Below, piece by piece: positions 1-7,460 of a stretch of DNA of 14,703 bases. The stretch lies in the NCBI GenBank assembly GCA_034437075.1, contig DAOTVD010000152.1, positions 1 to 14,703 of the forward strand, read 5' to 3'. Below the pieces are notes generated by a model, which was not told where the DNA came from, did no database searches, and was given only the letters and a program-made list of their open reading frames with translations. The position numbers and the translations under genes were made by a program. Numbering within the stretch: position 1 is the stretch's first letter; the number at the start of each line of letters is the position of its first letter. Source of the DNA: DAOTVD01 sp034437075 (GTDB lineage: Bacteria; Chloroflexota; Anaerolineae; Aggregatilineales; J027).

Positions 1-795
1 ACGCCGTTGCAGCAAGTCGTGTATGTGGCAGCCGTGGCCAATGGCGGCATCTTGCACCAACCGACCATCATCGAAAACTTCCAGGATGCCAGCGGTAATA
101 TCATTCAGGAATTCGAGCCGCATATCGCGCGGCACATCCTGCGCCCGCCGGGGGATGAACCCGTGCGCTTGCTGCTTCAGGAAGATATGCTCATCCAGGG
201 CGAAAACAGCCTGGCGTGCCGCTGCGAGACGGACTCGGACTGGTACGCGCCCGAACGCTGCAACCCAGAAACCTATACCGCGCAGTTTGACGCCGACCCC
301 AACCCCGATGATAACGTCAACGATTTCGTGAGCTACACGGTCAATATTCCCTATAACTATGCCTTTAATGGCGGCGTGTGCGACCCGCTGAGCTTTAACC
401 GCATCGGGCGCGGGTATATCCCGCCCTTTGCCAGCGAAGAAGCGATTCGCATCGTGCAAGAGGGGATGCGCCTGGTGGTGACCGAGGGCACGGCGGGCGC
501 GGCCTCCACGCCAGTGCCGCCGCTAGGGTATGTGAACGAGGCGGGCAAGACGGGCACGGCGGAATATTGCGACGACATCGCGCGCCCGCTGGGCTTGTGC
601 ATTCCGGGGCGTTGGCCCTCCCATGCTTGGTATGTGGGGTATGCGCCGTTTGAAAATCCCGAGATTATGGTGCAGGCGTTCGCGTATAACGCCGGTGAGG
701 GGTCGCAGGTGGCCTCGCCCATGGTGCGCCTGACCATGGATGCGTATTTCCGGCCCGGCCAACGCATCGAAAGCGCGGCTGTGGCACCACAATAA
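1..795 (+). CDS. Class B penicillin-binding protein, transpeptidase domain (PBP2-like), 5' end outside the window
   Basis: The visible 264 codons are the C-terminal half of a D,D-transpeptidase that cross-links peptidoglycan on the outer face of the membrane. The reading frame is open at base 1 (it begins Thr-Pro-Leu-Gln), so the start lies upstream; the in-frame TTG at base 7 is internal, matching the TPLQ...VANGG segment usual in PBP2/FtsI proteins. The third catalytic motif, KTGTAE, starts at fragment residue K183 (bases 547-555). The SxxK and SxN motifs must lie off the left edge. Between VANGG and the helix EEAIRIVQEGM, where PBP2 proteins normally have a short linker, there is a long loop with four cysteines (C73, C75, C87, C127); two more follow the KTG motif (C190, C200). 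The family call is firm. Whether it is the elongation (MrdA-like) or division (FtsI-like) enzyme cannot be decided from this part. It stops 84 bp before the hydrolase on the same strand. Confidence 0.9.
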   Translation, partial: TPLQQVVYVAAVANGGILHQPTIIENFQDASGNIIQEFEPHIARHILRPPGDEPVRLLLQEDMLIQGENSLACRCETDSDWYAPERCNPETYTAQFDADPNPDDNVNDFVSYTVNIPYNYAFNGGVCDPLSFNRIGRGYIPPFASEEAIRIVQEGMRLVVTEGTAGAASTPVPPLGYVNEAGKTGTAEYCDDIARPLGLCIPGRWPSHAWYVGYAPFENPEIMVQAFAYNAGEGSQVASPMVRLTMDAYFRPGQRIESAAVAPQ

Positions 796-820
796 GGCCC
801 GGGCGCAGGCGTGAGGTTGC

Positions 821-850
821 TTGTCATTTAGGGGGCATACCCGGTATGCT
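821..850 (+). promoter_or_regulatory. Sigma70-type promoter of the hydrolase gene
   Basis: A -35 box TTGTCA (821-826, 5 of 6 consensus) is followed after 18 bp by a -10 box TATGCT (845-850, 4 of 6). Transcription would start near base 857, leaving a leader of about 20 nt with the ribosome binding site AGGAG at 867-871 and ATG at 880. This suggests the hydrolase is transcribed independently of the upstream PBP. It is judged by consensus only. Confidence 0.5.
835..849. promoter_or_regulatory. Perfect 15-bp dyad overlapping the -10 box, candidate operator
   Basis: GCATACC (835-841) and GGTATGC (843-849) are exact inverted complements around one central base. The right arm covers five bases of the proposed -10 hexamer, a position where a bound dimeric repressor would block RNA polymerase. 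No regulator gene is adjacent, so the protein that might bind is unknown. Confidence 0.4.
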
Positions 851-879
851 AGGGACACACATTCTCAGGAGAACGCGCC

Positions 880-1641
880 ATGCCAGAGGCCCACAGCTTG
901 CAACACCGCATCAACAGCGGCTATATCCAGATCATCACCGAAGACGGTCAGAAGATTCCGGCCTTTTGGGCGCATCCCCAGCACGGCGGGCCGTTCCCCG
1001 GCCTGGTTTTGCTGCATGATGACCGGGGCCTCAGCCCGCATACGCGCGCGCTGGCGCATCGCTTCGCGGAGGTCGGCTATTACGTCATCGCGCCGGATTT
1101 ATTCGAAGGCCAGACCCCCCAAAACGCCAACCAAGCCCAGGCGCTAGAAGAATATTACATGCCCATGGGGCCGCCCAAGGTTAACGCGGCGATTAAAGCG
1201 CTCGAAACACACCATCGCAGCAATAATAAAATCGCGGTATTGGGCTGGGATTTCGGCGGTACGCTGGTGTATGACGTCATCACACGCTATCCAGACATCA
1301 TGGCCGGCGTTTCGTTTTATGGCGACCCAGCCCCATTCTTTGGCCAGTTCGCGGGCGTACAATGCGCGGTGATGGCCATTTTTGGCGACGCGGACGAAAT
1401 CTTGCGCCAGCACGAACGCCAATTGCGCCAAGAATTCATCCGCACGGGCCAACCGCATGAGGTGATTGTCTACCCCGATGCGCAACATGGCTTTTATAAC
1501 GACAACTTGCCCGAATACGATGCCGAATCGGCGGAAGATGCCTGGGTGCAAACCCTGGCTTTTCTGGAAACACACCAGGGCAAGCCACCCCCGCCCCCCG
1601 ATGCCGCCTCCGGCACCTTTCGCACAGGCCGGGTATATTGA
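880..1641 (+). CDS. Dienelactone hydrolase-type alpha/beta hydrolase with Asp at the nucleophile position
   Basis: This 253-residue protein has the size and fold signature of the dienelactone hydrolase family: an N-terminal strand with VLLHDDRGLS (oxyanion region), a nucleophile elbow, an acid in FGDADE and a histidine in DAQHGF. The start ATG at 880 follows AGGAG (867-871) by 8 nt. The predicted triad is D124, D172 and H203. The elbow reads GWDFGG, where family members normally have Cys or Ser (G-x-C-x-G-G); the codon is GAT at 1249-1251. Asp nucleophiles are established in haloalkane and haloacetate dehalogenases and in epoxide hydrolases, where an ester intermediate forms on Asp. It may therefore be a dehalogenase-like or epoxide-type enzyme, or catalytically changed; the substrate is not known. 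No signal peptide is seen, so it should be cytosolic. The C-terminus ends in a proline-rich tail (five Pro in a row). It is convergent with the permease gene, 42 bp apart. Confidence 0.85.
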   Translation: MPEAHSLQHRINSGYIQIITEDGQKIPAFWAHPQHGGPFPGLVLLHDDRGLSPHTRALAHRFAEVGYYVIAPDLFEGQTPQNANQAQALEEYYMPMGPPKVNAAIKALETHHRSNNKIAVLGWDFGGTLVYDVITRYPDIMAGVSFYGDPAPFFGQFAGVQCAVMAIFGDADEILRQHERQLRQEFIRTGQPHEVIVYPDAQHGFYNDNLPEYDAESAEDAWVQTLAFLETHQGKPPPPPDAASGTFRTGRVY

Positions 1642-1642
1642 T

Positions 1643-1679
1643 GACGCTTGGCCCGCTTGGCCCTAACCCCGCCAGCGTC
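1643..1679. terminator. Hairpin between convergent genes, possible bidirectional terminator
   Basis: GACGCT (1643-1648) pairs with AGCGTC (1674-1679), and GGC (1650-1652) pairs with GCC (1671-1673) with a single bulged T, giving a 9-bp stem and an 18-nt loop. It fills almost the whole gap between the hydrolase stop and the permease stop. There is no T-tract on either side, so classical intrinsic termination is uncertain. Confidence 0.35.
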
Positions 1680-1683
1680 CCGC

Positions 1684-3888
1684 TTACGGTGCTTCGCTAT
1701 CGGGCAGGGGCAGCACCTCTTGCGTTCGCCGCTTGGGGGAGTCTGCCAGCGCGCCAGTGTCGGAATGATTGCCCACATACTGCTCGTATAGCGTCTGGAT
1801 TTGCTCTGGTTCGCCGATAATCGTGATACGGTCGCCGGGCTGCAAGACCGTTTTACCGCTGGGGATAATCACATTATCGCCGCGCCGCACCAGCGCCACC
1901 AGGCTGCCTTCGGGCATGCGCAACTCGCGCAACATTTTGCCGATCATAACCTGCGTGCTGGTCTGTTCGGCCACCCACAGCGTCAGCATGCGGTCGTCGT
2001 GCAGCATGATCTCTTTGAGTTCTTGCTCGCTGACTGCGTGCAGCCAATCGTACCGGAACTCGGCATAATCAATGTGTTGGGTCAACTGGGCCAGGATGCG
2101 TAGATGCTGGGTGGGGTTTTTCTCCGGGCTAATCAAGAAGAAAATGGCGTGCATCTTGACCGCCTCGGCGGCGGCGGCCTCCGAGCCGCGCATGGGGATA
2201 TGCATGCCCTCTTTCGAGCGGATCATGAATAGTTCGGCGTGGTCCACATCTTGCAGGCGCACGTTGGGCAGCGCAGCGCCGCGTTCGCGCAGCACGTCAT
2301 CATCGTGCATTTTGCTGATCAAATCCGCAATGACGGTTTCTTGCACCAGGGGATATTTTTGGGTGAGCGCATGGGCCACCTCGGTGGCGATGTCGTCGAA
2401 GGCTTGGCCGGGCCGGGCTTCTAGCACGGCGGCGCGGGTGATGACATCATCGAAGGGGTCTTCGTCGCGCAGGCCCTTTTCTTTCATGATCTCGCGCAGT
2501 TCGTTTTCGAGCCCCACATACGCCCGCTGGCCCAGTTGCGCGAACCAATGATAGATCGCGCCGTGGCGCACCACGCGCGCCCGTCCGTAGGAGGCATACC
2601 ACAGCAGCGCCAAGCCGATGACGCCCACGGTCATCAGGATTGCATCCGTGCCCAGGTAGGTAATCAACAGAATCGAGGCCAGAACACCGAAAATCTGCAT
2701 ATAAGGATACAAGGGCGTGCGGTAGATGGGGTCATAGAACATGATGCGGCTTTCGCGCATGACGATCACCGAGAAGTTGACTAGCATAAAGATAAGCAGT
2801 TGAAACGTACTCGCGATTTTGGCGATGTCTTCTTCGCGCAGCAACAAAATCGCGCCGATCATCAAGCCACCCGTCACCAAAATAGAAAAGACAGGCGTTT
2901 TTAGGCGCGGGTTCACGCTGGCGAACGTGCCGGGGATGAGGCGGTCGCGCCCCATGGCCAGCGGATAGCGCGAGGCGGCCAGAATGCCCGCGTTGCCCGT
3001 GGAGGCAAACGCCGCCACCGCCGAGAGCACAATGAGCCCCACACCGAGCGCGCCGGGTAACTCAAAAATGGCTTCGGCGGCGGTCGCCACGGGCGTCAGG
3101 TCAGAGCGAAATTCGTCGGCATCCAAGACGGAGATCATGACCACAATCCCGACGACATAAATAAAGGTGGTCGTCAGGATGGACAACATCATGCCCAGGG
3201 GGATATTCCGCCCCGGGTTCACGACTTCCTCGGCCACGCTTGCGATTTTGGTCAGGCCCGCGTAGCTGACGAAGACAAAGCCAACCGTGCCCAACAGCCC
3301 CGCGACGCCATCCGTGAAAAAGGGCGTAAACTGCGTGTCGATTACGTCGCCGGGTTCGCCCGTGGCGATGGTGAACAGCCCACCCGCGATGAAAAAGGCC
3401 AGCACCGAAATGAGAATCACGATCAAGATGCGCTGGATGTTGGTAGTTTCTTTAGCGCCGAAGATATTGATCAGCATGAAGGCCACTGTTAGCGCAACGG
3501 CCAGCGGTTGGATGGGCACCTCGATGAAAATGGCCAGGTAAGCGCCCATGCCGATGAGCGCGAAGGCGCTTTTGAGCGTCAGCGCCAAGTACGTCCCCAC
3601 ACCGCCGATGGTGCCGATCATCGGCCCCAGCGCGCGATCCAGAAAATAATAATCGCCGCCCGCGCGGGGCATGGCCGTGGCTAGTTCGGCCATGCTAAAC
3701 ATGGCGGGGAGCATCAACACGCCCGCGATGAGATAAGCGAGCGCCACCGACGGCCCGGTTTGGGCCGCTGCCAAACCCGGCAATAAGAAAAAGCCGGAGC
3801 TAAACATCGCGCCCGTGCAAATGGCATAGACATCGAACAAGCCCAACGCTTTTTTGAGTTTATCCGGGGGATTAGTGGGGGTGGTCAT
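1684..3888 (-). CDS. APC-family permease with C-terminal EIIA-like and TrkA-C-like domains
   Basis: The 734-residue protein has three parts. Residues about 12-440 are a 12-helix APC-superfamily transporter: the first segment has the ICTGAMFSSGFFLLPG unwound-helix region seen in amino acid permeases, followed by ELATAMPRAGGDYYF. Residues about 485-625 resemble a PTS EIIA type 2 domain, including HLRILAQL with H595. Residues about 636-705 match a TrkA-C/RCK-C ligand-binding domain (RRGDNVIIPSG...LQPGDRITIIG). In the EIIA-like part, the phospho-acceptor of the ALPH motif is Asn (ALPN, N542, codon at 2263-2265), so it is unlikely to take phosphate from HPr. TrkA-C domains bind small ligands (c-di-AMP in some transporters), which suggests ligand-gated transport. 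The substrate is probably an amino acid, but K+ uptake is possible. The ribosome binding site AAGGGA lies 7 nt before the ATG at 3888. The gene is divergent from the cotransporter at 4216. Confidence 0.9.
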   Translation of the reverse strand: MTTPTNPPDKLKKALGLFDVYAICTGAMFSSGFFLLPGLAAAQTGPSVALAYLIAGVLMLPAMFSMAELATAMPRAGGDYYFLDRALGPMIGTIGGVGTYLALTLKSAFALIGMGAYLAIFIEVPIQPLAVALTVAFMLINIFGAKETTNIQRILIVILISVLAFFIAGGLFTIATGEPGDVIDTQFTPFFTDGVAGLLGTVGFVFVSYAGLTKIASVAEEVVNPGRNIPLGMMLSILTTTFIYVVGIVVMISVLDADEFRSDLTPVATAAEAIFELPGALGVGLIVLSAVAAFASTGNAGILAASRYPLAMGRDRLIPGTFASVNPRLKTPVFSILVTGGLMIGAILLLREEDIAKIASTFQLLIFMLVNFSVIVMRESRIMFYDPIYRTPLYPYMQIFGVLASILLITYLGTDAILMTVGVIGLALLWYASYGRARVVRHGAIYHWFAQLGQRAYVGLENELREIMKEKGLRDEDPFDDVITRAAVLEARPGQAFDDIATEVAHALTQKYPLVQETVIADLISKMHDDDVLRERGAALPNVRLQDVDHAELFMIRSKEGMHIPMRGSEAAAAEAVKMHAIFFLISPEKNPTQHLRILAQLTQHIDYAEFRYDWLHAVSEQELKEIMLHDDRMLTLWVAEQTSTQVMIGKMLRELRMPEGSLVALVRRGDNVIIPSGKTVLQPGDRITIIGEPEQIQTLYEQYVGNHSDTGALADSPKRRTQEVLPLPDSEAP

Positions 3889-4044
3889 AGCGTGTCCCTT
3901 CTGTCTGTTTGTCGGGTGGTTTGTCCAGATTTTTATGGTTATCAGATAATAGGCAATTTGCCTGCCTGCCGAAACTTAGCGGGGGCTGTTGCGCCAAATC
4001 ATGATCCGTAGGCGATGGTTTATCTGGTTGTTATCGTTCGGTAG

Positions 4045-4067
4045 CGCTTACGGGCTGACAGTAAGCG
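4045..4067. promoter_or_regulatory. 23-bp dyad (7-9-7) upstream of the cotransporter gene
   Basis: CGCTTAC (4045-4051) and GTAAGCG (4061-4067) are exact inverted complements separated by 9 bp. As RNA the stem could extend by a G-U and an A-U pair (4043-4069). There is no T-tract, so it reads better as a protein-binding site or leader hairpin than as a terminator. Its design matches the dyad at 10939-10961. Confidence 0.4.
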
Positions 4068-4179
4068 TTCCGACGCTTCATTTTCACACTATACCCATGC
4101 TTGCGGAGCGCGTCTATGGATTTTGCGGTTCTCACATCAGACACTTATGTTATCTTGCCGTGCGTTTTGGGCGCGGGGC

Positions 4180-4188
4180 TGGCATAAT
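4180..4188 (+). promoter_or_regulatory. Extended -10 promoter element of the cotransporter gene
   Basis: TGG-CATAAT is an extended -10 (TGn plus 5 of 6 consensus) that places the transcription start near 4195, just upstream of the ribosome binding site. No -35 box lies at proper spacing (TTGCCG at 4155 is 22 bp away). An alternative promoter is at 4123-4151. Confidence 0.35.
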
Positions 4189-4204
4189 GGCACCCAAGCA
4201 GAAC

Positions 4205-4210
4205 AAGGAG
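4205..4210 (+). promoter_or_regulatory. Ribosome binding site deciding the cotransporter start
   Basis: AAGGAG sits 5 nt before ATG 4216. The frame is open further upstream to an ATG at 4123, but that one has no such site and would add 31 residues without family similarity, so 4216 is chosen. Confidence 0.75.
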
Positions 4211-4215
4211 CATTC

Positions 4216-6417
4216 ATGAGCAGCACACCGAGCACGGGCGCCGCGCGTTTCGGAACCTTCGCAGGCGTGTTTACGCCCAATATCCTGACCATTCTCGGTT
4301 TAATCCTGTTTTTGCGCATGGGCTGGGTCGTGGGCCAGGCCGGCCTGCTGGGCGCGTTGGCGATCGTCTTGTTAGCAAATGCCATTTCATTTCTGACCGG
4401 GCTGTCGCTCTCGTCCATCGCCACGAATATGCGTGTGCGCGCGGGCGGCAACTACTACCTCATTTCGCGCTCGTTGGGGCTAGAAATCGGCGGCGCGATT
4501 GGCATCCCGCTCTACCTTAGCCAGGCCATTTCCGTAGCGTTTTATATTATCGGTTTCACAGAAGCGCTGCGCAGCCTGGAACCCTTCGCGGCGGTCAGCC
4601 CGCAGGTTATTTCCTCGGGCGTGGCGCTGCTGTTTATGGTCATCGCGTATATCGGCGCAGATTTCGCGCTACGCATCCAGTTCGGGATTCTGGCGGTGTT
4701 GCTGGCCGCGCTCGTCTCGTTTTTCACGGGCGGCTGGGGCACGGGCTTCATGGAACCGACCCTAGAACCGAATTACACCGAGGGCATCGGTTTTTGGGCG
4801 GTGTTCGCGGTGTTCTTCCCGGCGGTGACGGGCATCGAAGTGGGCACCAGCCTCAGCGGCGATTTGAAGAACCCTAGCCGCAGCATCCCGCGCGGGACGA
4901 TTGCCTCGATTCTGTTCACGGCGGCTATTTATGTCGGCGCGGTGTTCTGGTTCGCACTGAACGCCACGCCAGAGGCGCTGATTAACGACAATCTGGTGAT
5001 GCAAGATATCGCAAGTGTGTCGGTGTTGATCTTGGCGGGGGTGTGGGCCAGCACGCTCTCCTCGGCGCTGGGGAGTGTGCTGGCCGCGCCGCGCACCTTG
5101 CAAGCCCTGGCCTCGGATCGCGTGGTGCCCTATCGCCTGGCGAGCCGCCTGGGCAGCGCCACCGAGCCGCGTATGGCCGTCCTCGTGACCGGCAGCGTGT
5201 CCTTGGTGGTCATCTGGATGGGCGACCTGGATTTCGTGGCCCCGATTATCAGCATGTTTTTCCTGAATACCTACGGCATGGTGAATCTGGCGGCGGCGAT
5301 TGAACGCCTGGTGGGTAACCCCAGCTTTCGCCCGCGCTTTATGGTGCCCTGGCAAGTGTCGATGCTGGGCGCGGTGGGGTGTTACGCGGCCATGTTCCTG
5401 ATTAACGCGCCCGCGACCGTCCTCGCGATTATCATCAGCCTGGGCGTGTATTTCTCGCTAGAACGGCGCCAACTGCGCCGCACCTGGGGCGATGTGCGCA
5501 ATGGTTTTTGGTTTGCCGTGGCGCGCTACGCGCTGCTGAACCTGGAAAAAGAGCGTTGGCACGTCAAAAACTGGCGGCCCAATATCATCGTCTTCACCGG
5601 GCAACCGCATAACCGTCAGCAGTTGGTAGAAATGGCGGATTGGCTGAGCCTGGGGCGCGGGGTCGTCACCTTCTTCCAATTCGTGTTGGCCAAAGGCGAC
5701 CGCGAAGCGGACAGTAAACGCCGCGATGTAGCCCGTAAACACATCCGCATGTATATCGACGCGCACGGTATGCAAGCCTTCGCCGAGGCGGAAGTCGTGA
5801 CCGATTTCGAAGACGGCGCCAAGATGGTCGCGCAGGCGCACGGCCTCGGCGGCCTGCAAGCCAATACGCTCTTGCTGGGTTGGAGCGGCACGCCGGATGG
5901 CCGCGCCATGCAGATTCGCCTGATGCGCGAATTCGTCGCGCTGCATAAATCGGTCTTGTTTTTGCATTACGACCCCGTGCGCGGCTTCGGCGAACGCAAG
6001 ACGATCAACATCTGGTGGAAGGGCAAAGGCAGCAACGCGGATATGATGCTGCTGTTGGCGCATATCATCGAAGGCCATGGCAGTTGGAAACAGGCCACCG
6101 TACAACTGCTGCGCGTGGTGGAAAACGACCGTGCAGTGGCTGAAACCCAAGCGCATATGGCCGCCGTGCTGGATGATGTGCGCGTGCGCGCGACGCCTGT
6201 TTGCCTAGTGCGGGATGATACGCGCGTGCCCTTGGCGGAGTTCATCAAAGCGCGCAACATGGGCGCCGACTTGACCATCATTGGTATGGACGTGCCCGAC
6301 GAAGTTGACGCGGACGCCTACGCTACGCGCATGAATGATCTGGTGAAAGCGGTCGGCTCGGTGTTGATGGTGCGCAACGCTGAAACCACTGATGATCTGC
6401 TCGACCCGGACGAATAG
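4216..6417 (+). CDS. Cation-chloride cotransporter (SLC12/CCC family)
   Basis: The 733-residue membrane protein matches the CCC family from end to end. Segment 1 has LILFLRMGWVVGQAG and is followed by NYYLISRSLG; segment 6 has FFPAVTGI...LSGDLKNPSRSIPRGT; segment 8 has STLSSALGSVLAAPRTLQAL. From about residue 448 comes the cytosolic CCC C-terminal domain (KNWRPNIIVF, then INIWWKGKG, the counterpart of the IDVWW motif in animal proteins). Known members carry Cl- together with K+ and/or Na+. P202 and T205 match the K+-site Pro and Thr of NKCC1 as I recall them, and S282/S283 match its Na+-site serines, which favours an Na+-using type; the Asn of the segment 1 K+ site appears to be T25. Ion selectivity is therefore an inference. 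It is divergent from the 734-residue permease and convergent with the TPR gene, 6 bp apart. Confidence 0.92.
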   Translation: MSSTPSTGAARFGTFAGVFTPNILTILGLILFLRMGWVVGQAGLLGALAIVLLANAISFLTGLSLSSIATNMRVRAGGNYYLISRSLGLEIGGAIGIPLYLSQAISVAFYIIGFTEALRSLEPFAAVSPQVISSGVALLFMVIAYIGADFALRIQFGILAVLLAALVSFFTGGWGTGFMEPTLEPNYTEGIGFWAVFAVFFPAVTGIEVGTSLSGDLKNPSRSIPRGTIASILFTAAIYVGAVFWFALNATPEALINDNLVMQDIASVSVLILAGVWASTLSSALGSVLAAPRTLQALASDRVVPYRLASRLGSATEPRMAVLVTGSVSLVVIWMGDLDFVAPIISMFFLNTYGMVNLAAAIERLVGNPSFRPRFMVPWQVSMLGAVGCYAAMFLINAPATVLAIIISLGVYFSLERRQLRRTWGDVRNGFWFAVARYALLNLEKERWHVKNWRPNIIVFTGQPHNRQQLVEMADWLSLGRGVVTFFQFVLAKGDREADSKRRDVARKHIRMYIDAHGMQAFAEAEVVTDFEDGAKMVAQAHGLGGLQANTLLLGWSGTPDGRAMQIRLMREFVALHKSVLFLHYDPVRGFGERKTINIWWKGKGSNADMMLLLAHIIEGHGSWKQATVQLLRVVENDRAVAETQAHMAAVLDDVRVRATPVCLVRDDTRVPLAEFIKARNMGADLTIIGMDVPDEVDADAYATRMNDLVKAVGSVLMVRNAETTDDLLDPDE

Positions 6418-6423
6418 CGGCTT

Positions 6424-7455
6424 TTAGTCTTCGGTGCGTTCCACTTGCAGTTCGCGCAAGCGCGCGGCGGGGACGAGCCCGGCCAGTTCATCGGCGGCGA
6501 AGTCGGGGTCAGCATAGCTCGGTACGCGACTAATCAGGGCCGCGTAGGTTCCCTGGGCGGTTTCAGCATCCCCCAACGCCAGTTGCGCCAACGCGGCACC
6601 GAGTTGGGCCATAGACAACCCCGGTTTAAGGGCGAGTGCGTCCTCGAATTCATCTAGCGCGGCGGCGGATTCGTTGCGCGCTAGGTAGGCCAGGCCCAGC
6701 CCGGCGAAGGCTTCGGCCAATTGCGGGTCGTTGCGGGCTGCTAGGTGAAAATCTGCGGCGGCTTGGTCGATGTCGCCCGCGCGAAGATGGAGCATTCCGC
6801 GCCAGGCCCAGCCCTGGGCGAGTCCGTCATCCAGCGCGAGCGCCTGATTACACGCGACTAATGCGGCGGAGAGATCGCCGGCGAGTTGGCGGGCCTGGGC
6901 TTCATTCAGATAATGCTCGGGCACGTCCGGCGCTAGGTCAAACGCGGTTTGCAAGTCGGCCTCGGCGGCGGCGTGGTCGCCCATGCGGGCATAAGCCACC
7001 GCGCGCGAGCTAAAGGCCAGCGCCATCGTCGGGAACCGGGCGATCAGCACGGCATAGTCCGCCAGCGCGGCGGGATGGTCGCCCCGCTCGCCATGCACAT
7101 AGGCTCGGTATAAGTAGAGCGATGGCTCATCGGGGTCGTGGCGTAGCGCGGCATTCAGATCGGCCAACGCGCCGGAAAGCTCGCCCTGGGCCAGGCGCGT
7201 CAGCCCGCGCGAGGAAAAAGCCTCTGCATAGGTGGTATCTAGGCGGATGGCGTCGTCAAAGGCGCGTAGCGCGCCGTCTAGCTCGCCCAGCATGGCCAGC
7301 GCGACGCCCAAATTATGATGATACACCGGATTATGCGGGTTGTGGCGCAGCGCGCGCTGAAGCAAGCCCAGCGCGCGGGTCGCACGTCCGTTGTTCAGGT
7401 TTTGCATGGCCCGCAGAAAATGCATGTCGGCCCATAGAGATGACAAAAAGCCCAT
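6424..7455 (-). CDS. Tetratricopeptide repeat protein, nine tandem TPRs
   Basis: The 343-residue protein is almost entirely TPR. Nine consecutive 34-residue units run from residue 9 to 314 without gaps (9-42, 43-76, and so on), each with the usual small residues at positions 8 and 20 and Pro or Asp near position 32. A 29-residue tail follows. TPR arrays form a right-handed superhelix that binds other proteins; the partner is not known. No signal peptide is present, so it is probably cytosolic. The start at 7455 (MGFLSSLW) is chosen because GGAGGA (complement of 7461-7466) lies 5 nt upstream; an in-frame ATG at 7503 would add 16 residues but has no such site. It is divergent from the large secreted protein and nearly touches the cotransporter tail to tail. 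Confidence 0.88.
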   Translation of the reverse strand: MGFLSSLWADMHFLRAMQNLNNGRATRALGLLQRALRHNPHNPVYHHNLGVALAMLGELDGALRAFDDAIRLDTTYAEAFSSRGLTRLAQGELSGALADLNAALRHDPDEPSLYLYRAYVHGERGDHPAALADYAVLIARFPTMALAFSSRAVAYARMGDHAAAEADLQTAFDLAPDVPEHYLNEAQARQLAGDLSAALVACNQALALDDGLAQGWAWRGMLHLRAGDIDQAAADFHLAARNDPQLAEAFAGLGLAYLARNESAAALDEFEDALALKPGLSMAQLGAALAQLALGDAETAQGTYAALISRVPSYADPDFAADELAGLVPAARLRELQVERTED

Positions 7456-7460
7456 TCGGT

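Larger units (their letters stand above)
3889..4215. promoter_or_regulatory. Divergent regulatory gap between two transporter genes
   Basis: This 327-bp region has no credible gene. For the leftward permease, a -10-like TATTAT (complement of 3946-3951) overlaps the small dyad TTATC-A-GATAA (3939-3949), with no good -35. A second, stronger dyad lies at 4045-4067. For the rightward cotransporter there are two possible promoters: TTGCGG (4123-4128) with TATGTT (4146-4151) at 17 bp, or the extended -10 at 4180-4188. I looked for a c-di-AMP (ydaO type) or other K+ riboswitch and saw none. A shared regulator acting on both genes is plausible but not shown. Confidence 0.45.

Noticed and set aside
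3961..4200. c-di-AMP or K+-responsive riboswitch before the cotransporter
   Set aside because: None of the conserved ydaO-type sequence blocks could be found in the leader; only one simple hairpin is present.
4123..4215. 31-residue N-terminal extension of the cotransporter from ATG 4123
   Set aside because: No ribosome binding site at 4123, the added residues have no family similarity, and AAGGAG stands right before ATG 4216.
3989..4219. Short open frame of 76 codons in the divergent transporter gap
   Set aside because: No ribosome binding site; it runs into the cotransporter start and covers the dyad and both promoter candidates, and its protein has no recognisable motif.
4762..5355. Minus-strand open frame of 197 codons opposite the cotransporter
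   Set aside because: Its composition is dominated by His, Arg, Gln and Ala, typical of antisense GC-rich coding sequence, and it lies wholly within the conserved membrane region of the real gene.
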